From NCBI GenBank assembly GCA_022828595.1, contig JAKGHH010000005.1, positions 59,825,655-59,889,654 of the forward strand: DNA of 64,000 nt. The letters are read 5' to 3'. Both the position numbers and the translations under genes were made by a program. The notes below the pieces were generated by a model. That model had not been told where the DNA came from, made no database searches, and was given only the letters and a program-made list of their open reading frames with translations. Position 1 is the first letter of the stretch; every line of letters begins with the position of its first letter. This DNA comes from Nelumbo lutea (taxonomy: Eukaryota; Streptophyta; Magnoliopsida; Proteales; Nelumbonaceae). Of this stretch, positions 11,894 through 22,796 are shown one piece after another.

Positions 11894-13753
11894 GTTCACT
11901 TGGTTCACCACTAGCTAGGAGTCACTAAAGAATTCAATATGTTAGGTGCCGATGTTCTTGGAAAGTTGTAATCTGGCGAGCAAGGCCTCATACTTAGCTT
12001 AATTGTTAGAGGTCAAGAAATCAAATATCAATGCATACTCTACTTCATTGTCATTTAGGCGAGGAGTACAAGGCCTGTTCCACTTCCCTTAGCATTGGAG
12101 GATCCATCCACGAGCAATTTTCAGGTCGGTCGGGGTCCCTCATCCTCTACGAGAACCGAGCTGATGGCTCTACTGAATGTGCATTCCACCAAGAAATCCA
12201 TAAGGACTTGTGCTTTGATTGCAGGCATCGACTGGTAGTGTAGGTCGAATTTGGATAGCTTAATAGCCCATTTGGTCAGCTGGCTTGAGGTCTCAAGTTT
12301 GGAGAGGACAGACTTGAGGGATTGACTAGTTAAGACTGTGATGTTGTGGGCTTGAAAGTATGGCCTAAGTTTCCTGGTCAAAACCACTAGGGTGAAGGCT
12401 AACTTCTCCACCTCGGGGTAGCGGATCTCGGCATCATAGAGGACTTTGTTGACAGTATATAGGCCTTTGTACTCCATCTTCTTCTCTTATCAGAACATAA
12501 CGGATAGCCTCGTCTCTGGTTGAGTGGTATAGGGACAACACGTCTCCTAGAAGCGGTTGAGTGAGTAGAGGGGGCGAGGCGAGGTAAGACTTCAGCTCAT
12601 CAAATGCACGTTGGCAATCTTTGGTCCACTGGAAGTCCTTCAGTTTCTTGATGGCTCGGAAGAAAGGTAGACAATGGTCAACCAATTTTGACATGAATTG
12701 GCTGAGGGCAGCCCAACCAGTAAGTTTTTGAGTTTCTTTAATTGACCGAGGTGGTGCCATGTCAAGGATAGCCTGAATTTTCTCTAGGTTGGCCTCAATT
12801 CTCCACTATGTGATGATGAATCCCAAGAACTTGCCTGAGGTGACGCCGAAGGCATATTTGTTGGGGTTTAGCTTCATGTTGTACTTCCTCAATGTTGCAA
12901 AGGTCTCAGTTAGGTCTGAGGTGAGCTGATCGGCTTTCAGGCTCTTGGCCACCATGTCATCCACATGGGTCTGAGGTGGCTCCGATGTTTTTGAGGTTGA
13001 AGGGCATGACCTTATAGCAGTAGGTGCCATACTCACTGATAAATGAGGTCTTCTCCTCGTCCTCGGCATGCATCTTGATCTGATTGTCTCCAGAGAAGGC
13101 ATCCATGAAGCTCAATAACTCGTACCTTGATCTGATTTTCTTTACCATGACAACATTGGATAACCACTTAGGGTAATGTGCCTCTCAGATGAAGCCGACA
13201 TCAAGTAGCTTGACAACTTCCTCTCCGATGGCTTTCCAACTTTCCAGTGCAAAGTTCATCTTTTTTTGCCGAACTATCTTACAACTCAAGTCCACGCAAA
13301 GCCTGTGAGTAATGACCGAAGTGTCAATTCTGGGCATGTCAGTGGCAGGCCAAGCAAAGATGTTGGCATTAGTTTTGAAGAATCTTACTAGTTCGGAAAG
13401 GGTATCAAGAGGAAGGTTGGACCCGATGCACATTGTCTTCTCGGGCTCATCCTCATCTAGGGTAACTGAGACGAGGTCCTCGACTGGTTGGCCTTGGGTC
13501 ACTGGCTCACCCCTCCAATGGCAAACCTTCTTTGTTCTTTCCCTTTAGTGCTGCCACATAGCACTGTTAGGCTATTTGCTAATCCTCGTGAACAACTCTG
13601 ACGCTGTGTTCGATGGAAAATTTGAGGGCGAGGTGGTAGGAAGAGATGGCTTCCTTAAGTGCGTAAAGGGTTAGTTGGCCAATGATGACGTTGTATTGGG
13701 AGCCGATTTTCACGACTAGGAGCTCGGTCATCCTTGTCACCTACCGAGGCTCC
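11894..13753 (-). repeat. Tandem duplication unit 1 (1860 bp) of gypsy RT-RNase H
   Basis: This block repeats directly at 13754-15616. The junction at 13753/13754 joins the sequence ending gaggctcc to gttcacttgg. The only difference I found is a 3-bp loss here near 12711, which removes the valine of GWVAALSQF. Stop codons and frameshifts are shared with unit 2, so the duplication came after decay. Confidence 0.93.
12121..13502 (-). pseudogene. Gypsy RT and RNase H, copy in unit 1
   Basis: Minus-strand motifs in order are NANIFAWPATDMP (13502-13185), FMDAFSG-NQIKMH and TYCYKVMPFNLKN (13148-12957), HVDDMVAKS and LGFIIT (13102-12806), KLTGWAALSQF and AFDELKSYLASPPLL (12760-12434), then AEIRYPEVEKLAFTLV and HNITVLTSQSLKSVL (12477-12121). 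This is the RT-connection-RNase H order of gypsy elements. The RT active-site box keeps both aspartates but has histidine where tyrosine is usual. The copy is split over several frames. Confidence 0.88.
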
Positions 13754-15616
13754 GTTCACTTGGTTCACCACTAGCTAGGAGTCACTAAAGAATTCAATAT
13801 GTTAGGTGCCGATGTTCTTGGAAAGTTGTAATCTGGCGAGCAAGGCCTCATACTTAGCTTAATTGTTAGAGGTCAAGAAATCAAATATCAATGCATACTC
13901 TACTTCATTGTCATTTAGGCGAGGAGTACAAGGCCTGTTCCACTTCCCTTAGCATTGGAGGATCCATCCACGAGCAATTTTCAGGTCGGTCGGGGTCCCT
14001 CATCCTCTACGAGAACCGAGCTGATGGCTCTACTGAATGTGCATTCCACCAAGAAATCCATAAGGACTTGTGCTTTGATTGCAGGCATCGACTGGTAGTG
14101 TAGGTCGAATTTGGATAGCTTAATAGCCCATTTGGTCAGCTGGCTTGAGGTCTCAAGTTTGGAGAGGACAGACTTGAGGGATTGACTAGTTAAGACTGTG
14201 ATGTTGTGGGCTTGAAAGTATGGCCTAAGTTTCCTGGTCAAAACCACTAGGGTGAAGGCTAACTTCTCCACCTCGGGGTAGCGGATCTCGGCATCATAGA
14301 GGACTTTGTTGACAGTATATAGGCCTTTGTACTCCATCTTCTTCTCTTATCAGAACATAACGGATAGCCTCGTCTCTGGTTGAGTGGTATAGGGACAACA
14401 CGTCTCCTAGAAGCGGTTGAGTGAGTAGAGGGGGCGAGGCGAGGTAAGACTTCAGCTCATCAAATGCACGTTGGCAATCTTTGGTCCACTGGAAGTCCTT
14501 CAGTTTCTTGATGGCTCGGAAGAAAGGTAGACAATGGTCAACCAATTTTGACATGAATTGGCTGAGGGCAGCCACCCAACCAGTAAGTTTTTGAGTTTCT
14601 TTAATTGACCGAGGTGGTGCCATGTCAAGGATAGCCTGAATTTTCTCTAGGTTGGCCTCAATTCTCCACTATGTGATGATGAATCCCAAGAACTTGCCTG
14701 AGGTGACGCCGAAGGCATATTTGTTGGGGTTTAGCTTCATGTTGTACTTCCTCAATGTTGCAAAGGTCTCAGTTAGGTCTGAGGTGAGCTGATCGGCTTT
14801 CAGGCTCTTGGCCACCATGTCATCCACATGGGTCTGAGGTGGCTCCGATGTTTTTGAGGTTGAAGGGCATGACCTTATAGCAGTAGGTGCCATACTCACT
14901 GATAAATGAGGTCTTCTCCTCGTCCTCGGCATGCATCTTGATCTGATTGTCTCCAGAGAAGGCATCCATGAAGCTCAATAACTCGTACCTTGATCTGATT
15001 TTCTTTACCATGACAACATTGGATAACCACTTAGGGTAATGTGCCTCTCAGATGAAGCCGACATCAAGTAGCTTGACAACTTCCTCTCCGATGGCTTTCC
15101 AACTTTCCAGTGCAAAGTTCATCTTTTTTTGCCGAACTATCTTACAACTCAAGTCCACGCAAAGCCTGTGAGTAATGACCGAAGTGTCAATTCTGGGCAT
15201 GTCAGTGGCAGGCCAAGCAAAGATGTTGGCATTAGTTTTGAAGAATCTTACTAGTTCGGAAAGGGTATCAAGAGGAAGGTTGGACCCGATGCACATTGTC
15301 TTCTCGGGCTCATCCTCATCTAGGGTAACTGAGACGAGGTCCTCGACTGGTTGGCCTTGGGTCACTGGCTCACCCCTCCAATGGCAAACCTTCTTTGTTC
15401 TTTCCCTTTAGTGCTGCCACATAGCACTGTTAGGCTATTTGCTAATCCTCGTGAACAACTCTGACGCTGTGTTCGATGGAAAATTTGAGGGCGAGGTGGT
15501 AGGAAGAGATGGCTTCCTTAAGTGCGTAAAGGGTTAGTTGGCCAATGATGACGTTGTATTGGGAGCCGATTTTCACGACTAGGAGCTCGGTCATCCTTGT
15601 CACCTACCGAGGCTCC
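13754..15616 (-). repeat. Tandem duplication unit 2 (1863 bp) of gypsy RT-RNase H
   Basis: This is the direct repeat of 11894-13753, 3 bp longer because it keeps the valine codon in GWVAALSQF. That is closer to the usual gypsy form, so this copy is nearer the original at that site. It continues without a break into the gag/protease part at 15617, so it holds the original 5' context. Confidence 0.93.
13981..15365 (-). pseudogene. Gypsy RT and RNase H, copy in unit 2
   Basis: Same motifs and order as the unit 1 copy: NANIFAWPATDMP (15365-15048), TYCYKVMPFNLKN (15011-14820), HVDDMVAKS and LGFIIT (14965-14669), KLTGWVAALSQF (14623-14294), and AEIRYPEVEKLAF with HNITVLTSQ (14337-13981). Frames are broken at the same points. 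Together with unit 1 the element reads gag-PR-RT-RH-RT-RH-IN. Confidence 0.88.
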
Positions 15617-16180
15617 ATTCCTACTGTGACTGGTAAGGTGATTCTTCTCTTTGGTTTGATGATGTTCCTGGAGAAGCCGATGAGTGGCACGTCAGTTGGA
15701 TAAAGACGTTTCGCAGTCAGGTTCATCTTTTCAAATGTGTCATGGAAGAGGATGTCTATCGATGATCCATTGTTGATGATGATCCTTTTTACCATGAAGT
15801 TGGTGATGGTCATCGTCACCACCTACGCACCATCGTGGGGGCACTAGTACCCCTTTTAGGTCAGCGTACAAAAAGGAGATGACCTCGTCCTTTCTTGGTT
15901 CTTGGTTGCAAGCCCCTGGATGGTGAGTTTCCTGGCGTTGGCCTTTTGGGCTGAGGTCGAGGCTCCATCCGAGGCCATGCCCCCAACAATGACGTCGATG
16001 ATGCCTGCCGGGTTGTTATGCTACTGCTGCAATTGCTGTGAGGAGGAAGCACCGACATTGCCCCCCATGTACTCCTTCAAGTGACCACGACGGATGATGG
16101 ACTTGATTTCATTCTTTAGGTCGTAACAGTCCTCGGTGTCGTGGCTAGTCTAATACTTCTTGGGGTTACCCCTCTTGGGT
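15604..16180 (-). pseudogene. Gypsy gag C-terminus and protease
   Basis: From 16180 downward on the minus strand the frame gives HDTEDCYDLKNEIKSIIRRG and HLKEYMGG, a block common in Tat-type gag. A retropepsin follows near 15822-15604 with IIINNGSSIDILF and VPLIGFS. The usual aspartate of the DGGSS active site reads as asparagine, which would abolish catalysis. Stops at several places interrupt the frame. Confidence 0.8.
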
Positions 16181-16608
16181 TCCTCTTCATATTCTTAGGC
16201 CACTTCATATACTCCTCCTTCCTTATTTGCATGGGGAATTGCGTTTAGTTGGAGTTGAGTGGCGTGTACTTATTGTAGGTGAGGGTTGACGGCTTCTTGT
16301 TGCCATCTTTGTCGTCGTTGTTGTTGTTGCGGCTGCCTCTATTCTTCATCTTCTTCTCTCAACCCCCATGGTCGTGGTTGGCCTCGCCTTCTTGGCGCTC
16401 GCTAGTCGAGGCCTCCTTGACAGTGATGTACTTCTTAGCCTTATTCTGCTTTGGTTTTGGGCAATGTCTTGGCAACGGAGCACTTGAGGGGCCTAGGCAG
16501 GAGGTCGTTGATTGTTACGTGCATGGAGACCATGGGGTCAAGGTCTCGGACCTCGAGCTCTTCTTTCTATAAGCGATTGATGTAAGATCGGAGACTTTTG
16601 CCACGCTT

Positions 16609-16932
16609 CTACCGAACAAACATGAGTGAGACGACACTCTTCTGGCATCGTCGACTGTTGATGAAGTGGGAGAGGAAAAGACTGGCAAACTGCTCCCACA
16701 AGTTGATGGAGCGAGGTGGGAGCCCGGAGAACCATCGGTGGGCTGCCCCCCTGAAGGTCGCCTGGAAAGCCTGGCATGTCAGGGCATCAGAATATCCATA
16801 TAGGAGCATGAGTAGTCGGAAGCTTTCTAGGTGGTTGTCCGGATCAGCGGTTTCGTCATACATTTCCAGCATGGGGGCTTTGAAGTGGGGCAAAAGGGGC
16901 TCCGAGGTGATGGAGTCAATGAAAGCGTCCAT
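16609..16932 (-). pseudogene. Gypsy gag (retrotransposon gag domain)
   Basis: The 107-codon frame carries FKAPMLEMYDETADPDNHL, YGYSDALTCQAF, GAAHRWFSGLPP and WEQFASLFLSHF. These are landmarks of the Retrotrans_gag domain that forms the particle shell. The frame stops soon after and the downstream part shifts frame. It lies between the leader and the gag tail, as expected. Confidence 0.85.
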
Positions 16933-17677
16933 TTTGTTGGACGGAAGGTTCTGGCTTGCAGAAGCGTCACCTTGGCTCTCCTTGACCTAACCAAAGCTCA
17001 TTTTGCATGGTGTCGATCTGTGCCTATAGGTCGTCGATCTTCTAGTCAATGGAGACCTGGGCCTCGTCCTGGTCCTCTCGGATGCGGAACGGATCGGCCT
17101 AGTTCCCTATGTACTCTAACGCAAGCACGCCCTAATTCCTTCTAGCCCATCAGTCGTTGAGGAGTTCTCAGAGGTCCGAAACATGAAAGGGAGAGGCACA
17201 ACGTTGGCCTCCAGCCCTTGGAGGAGGACTGTGTTGCTAGAGCACCCACCTTCATCTCGGGGGCTTTCCACTCGATACTGTCGTTCATGGTCCCGGTGGT
17301 GATCGTGAAACCTTATTGGATCTCCTCCTCATTGGCTGGGGAGGCAGGAGGTCTTCGATGGTTGGGTAGTGCGTTGACTACTATTGTTGGACACCAAGGG
17401 GTCGACCCTGTTGGGTCCGACTGGGCGCTGAACCAATGGAGCTTGGGAAGAGCGTTCACTATGGTGCCGCAGGCTCCCAGTGGGGCGGCCTCTTGCCGGG
17501 CGCCCCACCTCATCCAATCTTTGTGTGATGTTATCAAGCCAGTTGAGAACCAACCGGCATTGGTCCATGGTGACAAGATTTTGAGCATTGGGGGCATTGT
17601 CTTGGTTATCAACCAATATTATGCTTGGAAGCTTAGTAGTTTTTTGAAGGTTAACTTAGGGAAGTCTTAGTAGTTGT
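16933..17677 (-). other. Gypsy leader / gag N-terminal part, degenerate
   Basis: This lies between the primer-binding site and gag. Minus-strand frames near 17612-17313 are Pro/Ser-rich with fragments that fit a gag N-terminal extension (NLVTMDQCRLVLNWLDNI). No domain is recognised. Confidence 0.5.
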
Positions 17678-17696
17678 TCCCATAGACAGTAGTAAT
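17678..17696 (-). other. Degenerate primer-binding site, gypsy
   Basis: Read on the minus strand, tactactgtctatggga aligns with the gypsy-type site tggcgccgtctgtggga seen intact at 60657-60673. The differences are mostly at CG positions, as expected from cytosine-methylation decay. Confidence 0.6.
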
Positions 17697-18105
17697 TGTT
17701 TTTGCCTAGGATGGGCCAAGGGCAATAGTGTAATTATGATTCCAAGATGAGGGCTTGCTGATGTATCCGAGGGCCTGCGATTCCAACCTATAGAGGAAGA
17801 AGCACGTTAGAGGCCCCGGGTGTTATCTCAGGGGTGGAGACTCCGATGGTCAAGTTAGCAAGAGGATAGTAAATGGTTGGACAAGACCTACGTAGAGTAG
17901 CTCAGATGAAGTTACTATGAAGCTAGAGAGCTTGTAACAATAAATGCCAAGATGAATTACCTGATGGTGACGTCGCTTATTTATAATTGAACTTTCCTGG
18001 AGTTAGTTACGAGCGGACGACCAAGATGCAATTTGCCTTGTGCCATGCGTCGGTGTCCTGAGTCTGCCACGTACACCCAAGCCATTGGGCCTGCCATGTG
18101 CGCCT
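17697..18105 (-). repeat. 5' LTR of gypsy element (partial)
   Basis: It lies directly upstream (minus strand) of the primer-binding site and carries a TATA-like tataaataag at 17978-17988. No second copy is in the window, so its outer end is inferred from where the L1 LINE sequence begins near 18108. Confidence 0.6.
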
Positions 18106-18107
18106 AT

Positions 18108-19213
18108 TGAATAGATCAACAAAATTTGAAAATATGTGGAACCTCGACCCATCAATACGGAATGTAATAAAGGAAACTTGGAATGGCTTGTTAAGAGGAA
18201 CAAAAGGGCAACAGTTCCAGAGAAAATCGAAATTGACTGCAAAAAATTTAAGAGAATGTAACAAAAACACTTTTGGAAATATTTTTACCCAAAAGCAAAA
18301 AATCTCGGAGGAACTCCAAACCTGCCACAGAGAGAGAGAGAAAGAAGGGGGGGGGGGGGGAGGGAACAGATACTCCAAAACAAAGAGAAAGCCCTCCAAA
18401 GAAGAATAAACAAAATCTTAGAGAATGAAGAACTTTTCTGAGCCCAAAAATCGAGAAATGATAAGCTAAAATATGGGAACGAGAACACTAAATTCTTTCA
18501 AACCACTACCTTAATCAGAAAAAAACAGGAGCCAAATAAATCGAACAAATGATGCAAACAACAATTGGGTCACTGAGGTCAATGCAGTTAAATCCATTTT
18601 CACAAATCACTACAAAGAAGACCAAGTAGTGAAGGAATCGTGGACCTAGAGCAGTTTCTAGGGTTCCTCAGCCTTGAAGCGACAAAAATGAGAATACCCT
18701 TCTAATAAATGAAGTTTACGATCATGAAATCTTAGAGGCTCTAAATTCCATGAATGATTCCAAAGAACCAGTTCCAGATGGGATTGATTGCCGGCTTTTA
18801 TCAAGAAATACTAGGGAATAATTAAAGATTCCAGTAAGGAGGTCATTAATGTGCTTTTTCACTCTAATCCACTAGAGATCTGAACAAAATTTTCTGCTCT
18901 AATCCCTAAGAACCACAACCCAGTCTCTCCAGATTATTACTGGTCAACAAGCCTATACAATGTGGTTTACATATTGATAGCAAAAATCCTAATGAATAGG
19001 GTCAAACCAATACTAAAAAGGATAATTTATTCGTACCAAGAAGACAAATAAAAAATTGACATGGACAATATGCTCATAGCTCATGAGTTGTTTCATTCAA
19101 TGAAGAGAAAAATAGGAAAAAACGGAGATTATTGCATATAAAAAATTGACATAGAAAAGCGTACAATAAGTTGGATTGGGATTACATTAAAATAATCCTA
19201 ATTAAATTAGGGT
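18108..19213 (+). mobile_element. L1-type LINE ORF2, 5' part of RT, interrupted
   Basis: Broken plus-strand frames give FENMWNLDPSI and NKNTFGNIF near 18120-18290. Further on come the L1 RT blocks NMLIAHELFHSMKRKIGK and DIEKRTISWIG near 19060-19180. This order matches plant L1 ORF2 between endonuclease and RT. The endonuclease and ORF1 are missing on the left, where the sequence abuts the gypsy LTR. The run of 13 guanines near 18350 breaks the frame. The RT is split by the hAT element that begins at 19214 and resumes at 20309. Confidence 0.85.
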
Positions 19214-20308
19214 TAGAGGTATTTACATTAAATGTCAAACCGGCCAAACTGGTCCGATCCAACCTGAGTTGATCGGTTTTTCAAAATCATCGGTTGGTTT
19301 TGGTTTGTGTGAGAAAATAAACTAACAACTCAGTTCGGTTTTTAGTTTTTATACATAAAAATTGAAACCGAACCAACCCGACCCTATATGTTTTAAGTAA
19401 TTACTAATTAGTCCCTACTTAGTACTCCTTAGTCCTTCCCTACTCCCTATCATTAGGGGTGTAAATAGATCGAATTTGAATTGGATCAAGCAATATCCAA
19501 ATTTGAATCTGATTAAATATTCAAATATTTGATTCGACTAATTAATTATTTTAGATAATTAATAAATATATAAATTATTTATATAACTTAATTATTATAT
19601 ATAAATTATATAAAATATTTTATATATTATATATAAGAATTAAATAATCAATCAAATTCGAATATTTATCGAATCGAATTAGGTCATATCTGAATTTGAA
19701 TCCGATTACTATTCAGTAAGAATAGGATATCCAAATTCGACCAATTAGATATTCGAATTATCCGAATTCAAATCCGATTACTATTCAGTAAGAATAGGAT
19801 ATCCAAATTAAATTAATTAGATAATTGAATTATCCGAATTCGATTCGATTATGTCAAATATCGAATTCGAAATCAGATTTTCGAATAGCGTTGACACTCC
19901 TACCTATCATAGTTAACTTTAAATTTAAGTGAAGTTATTTATTACCTTTATTAGTTTATTTATTACCTTTTTGGATTTAGCAAGTAAAGAGTCTTGAAAA
20001 TTGGAATGGACATACATGTTGGACTGTTGGAGTCTTCACTCTTCGGTTTTGGAAAGAGAAAAAAAAGAGAGGTTAAATAAATATTTATTACTATAGACAC
20101 ATTGGACTATTTAAGTGACAGGTGAAATTTTCACCACCTTTCAAGTTTTAAAAAAGTAACTATTTTAATTGTTATATAGACCGACCCAAACTGACCCTTC
20201 ATGTTTGGGTCAGTTTTGGTTTAATCAATAAGTAAACCAACTAGGTTGGCTCGGTTGAAGAAAATGACTTAAACCAACCTAGCCCGACCTGACCTGTAAA
20301 CACTCCTA
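19214..20308. mobile_element. hAT-type non-autonomous element inserted in the L1 LINE
   Basis: The ends are inverted repeats: tagaggtatttaca on the left, and taggagtgtttaca when the right end is read on the minus strand. Flanking 8-mers attagggt (19206-19213) and actaaggt (20309-20316) match at 6 of 8. Removing the element plus one flank copy rejoins the L1 reading frame through LGFHPKW, which supports these exact borders. The 1095-bp length includes the smaller nested element at 19454-19902. Arms are rich in words such as aaaccaacc. Confidence 0.85.
19454..19902. mobile_element. hAT-type MITE nested in another hAT element
   Basis: The ends taggggtgtaaa and taggagtgtcaa (right end read on the minus strand) are inverted repeats. 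A perfect 8-bp duplication cctatcat flanks it at 19446-19453 and 19903-19910. The 449-bp interior is AT-rich with repeated ccgaattcgaa-like words and no coding capacity. The perfect target duplication shows it is younger than its host element. Confidence 0.93.
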
Positions 20309-20889
20309 ACTAAGGTTCCACCCCAAGTGGGTAAATTGGATCATGGAATGTGTCACCCCTATATCATATCAAGCCTAATAAATGGTTCTTCCAGGGTTCA
20401 ATTTAAACCAAGAATGGGCCTCAAACAGGGAGACCCTCCATCTCCCTACCTATTTGTCCTTTGTCATTTGTAGCAAAGCCTTAGCATGACATGTAAAAAA
20501 CCATGCAAACAGAAGTTAAGCTCTGCTAGGTTTTAAATCCTCTCAAAATGGGTCAATTATTCCCTTTTGCATTTGTAGATGATTGCTTAATTTTCTCAAA
20601 AGCCAATCTGAAGGCCATCCACTTAGTAAAGCAAATCCTAAGGGCTTATGCTAGAGCATCAAGACAACAATTGAATTTCCTAAAACCCTCTACGATGCTC
20701 TTGAAAAACATGCTAAACATATTTCAAAGAATGTTGGCGAGAATGACAGAAATACCAAGATCAAATGAAAAAGAGAATTCCTATCATAAACAAGGGAGTA
20801 ACAAGAAAACTTTCAAAGAAGATCTTTCAAAAGCTCAAGACCTTAAAAGATTAACGAGTTTTTATGGATAGATCTTTAAAGGCCAAAGA
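20309..20889 (+). mobile_element. L1-type LINE RT, continuation
   Basis: The frame resumes with FHPKWVNWIMECVTPISYQ, then a degenerate GLKQGDPLSPYLF-like block, then AFVDDCLIFSKAN at 20570-20610. The last is the L1 RT active site with both aspartates kept. Similarity fades near 20870, where the next inserted element begins. Confidence 0.85.
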
Positions 20890-22362
20890 CTATTTGGTTG
20901 CAGTTTTTTAATAGATATTTTAAAAGCTAAAAAGACAAAACAACTACTTGGTAAGCATAAATAGCACAACAAATAAGCGTTGAACATCTAAATGAAAATG
21001 CACCTATGAAATGTCATGGGTGGACCCATTGATACATCCAAAATGTACATTTAGCACTTATGGTCCCCACATACACTTTTATTTGTGCAAAATAACACTT
21101 GTAGACCCCACTTACACATTCACCTATGCAAAATAATTGATTTATACCTCAAGTTTATCTTTTAATTTCTAAGAACTCAAATCCATAAAAAAAAGATTTA
21201 TTGATAATCATTGAAATATTAAAACCCTTTTTCCATATATGCATCATTCTCTAAACTTGATCTATCTTGGACCATGAGACAAAATTTGGCAAGAAATAAA
21301 TTACATAGAAAAGAAGAATTTATTAAAGAAAAAATAGATAGGCCTGAAGGAACTCATCTTTTTTCCTACAGAATCCTTGTTATAGGTGAGGGTCTTTGAT
21401 AGCATTGTTGCCACCACTACTAATGCTACTTTTCCTCTATAGCTTTGTATCCCCCATCATTGTTATGGCATATATCCTTTGGGAACATAGCAGTACAAAG
21501 GAATGCGATTTAGAGGATTGCACATGTTTGCACTAACTCGGTAGCAGATATGGACTCCCCCAACATACATGTCAAAGTTTAAGAAATGAACTACTGATTT
21601 CTTGATTAGGGAACTCTTGCATCAAATAGTATCTTACATAACTATTCAGTCATCTGAAAGAGATGGAAGAATTAATGCGTTTCACAACAATTGGTGTTCC
21701 ACGCCAACAAGTGTCAGCACCCGATTTTTGCTTTGTTTGACGCCTAAGCTCCAATTCACCCTAGATTCCCAATTAGACACTCTCGATCTCTTTGAAACAT
21801 AATAAGATTTTTGCTCGGTTTGCCCCTTGATCACACACAGATTCTGTTTCAAGGCTCCAAATTAGCCAAATGAAGTCCTTTCTAGATCTACCCAATCGAG
21901 CCAATCTAACCCTACCAATCAATTCAAAATGTCCGAAAACCCCACCTTGTGAAATTGTAGTAAAAAATACCCTCATTTATCCTTCCATCTAAAATAATTC
22001 CATTTCAGCCAATCTCATGGGTCCACATGCACAAACCCACTCTATGTGGCCAGACCCATCTCAACCCTCCATTTTTTTACCCGAAACCACCCACCATTGG
22101 ATCGGAAACTCGGTTCAACCTCTGGGCCCAATTTGACCAAGTTTACCGAACATGACCAAAATGCCACCAAATTTTCAAAATTACAAAAGTGCCCCTAGAT
22201 TTTCCCGAATTTACAAAACTGCTCTTAAATCTACCTATAAAACTACTAAGATTTTCATTCAAGGATACACTATTCATTACTTGCCTCCTTTGAACAAAAA
22301 GCAGTGCACAAGCGGTGGTGAACCCAGATCGGTCTCCACCTCGGGCCTCCCTCCCCCACTCT

Positions 22363-22387
22363 CTTCTTCTTCTTCTTCTTCTTCTTT
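22363..22387 (+). repeat. (TTC)n microsatellite
   Basis: About eight perfect TTC units in a pyrimidine-rich stretch. Confidence 0.95.
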
Positions 22388-22650
22388 CCTCTCTCCCCCA
22401 TTTCTCTCTCTCCCTCTGTTTTGTTGCAGTGGCGATAGATCTAAACCCGGTTTTAACTCTTCCACTGATCTCTCGCTCTCTCCCTCTCTTTCTCTATATA
22501 TTTTTCTCTTCTTCTTCTTCATCTGACATTCCCTCCCCTATTCTGTCATTGTTGCTGCAACCCGTTGCAGCAGTGGATTGGGCAGAAATCGCCCTCCTTT
22601 GAACCATTTCCTTCCTCTTCTCCCTCTTACCGCTGCAATTCGTTTCAATT

Positions 22651-22700
22651 AGAAGAAGAAGAAGAAAAGAAGAAGAAGAAGAGGAAGAAGAAGAAGAAGA
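22651..22700 (+). repeat. (GAA)n microsatellite, interrupted
   Basis: About 16 GAA-like units with small interruptions. It is the complement of the TTC tract 270 bp to the left, so the two could pair. Confidence 0.93.
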
Positions 22701-22796
22701 CTATAAGTTTCACTTGTAGCTTATCAAATCTAGAGTGATTTTATGGTTTTTTAGAGTTTTGTCTTCTACTCTAGCAGGCTTTTACTAACCAAATAG

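Larger units (their letters stand above)
10740..18105 (-). mobile_element. Ty3/gypsy retrotransposon (Tat-like), minus strand, decayed, with internal duplication
   Basis: On the minus strand the order is LTR (17697-18105), degenerate primer-binding site, gag, gag tail/protease, RT and RNase H (twice), a second RNase H-like region, and integrase, ending near 10740. The gag motif HDTEDCYDLKNEI followed by RRGHLKEY, and an extra RNase H-like block after the first, point to the Tat/Ogre group. Stops and frameshifts occur throughout. No 3' LTR is seen at the low-coordinate end, so the element is truncated there. Confidence 0.9.
20890..22796. mobile_element. Possible inverted-repeat DNA element, 1.9 kb
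   Basis: The left end reads ctatttggttgcag and the right end, on the minus strand, ctatttggttagta. It separates two L1 segments that belong to one LINE, which supports an insertion. No clear target duplication was found, so the borders and class are uncertain. The interior has no recognised gene, and it holds opposing TTC and GAA microsatellites. Confidence 0.45.

Noticed and set aside
16279..17670. Several long plus-strand frames
   Set aside because: They are antisense shadows of the minus-strand gypsy gag, protease and leader.
22152..22602. Open frames in the serine/leucine-rich stretch
   Set aside because: They are produced by TTC and CTC microsatellite sequence; no domain is seen and overlapping frames are equally open on both strands.
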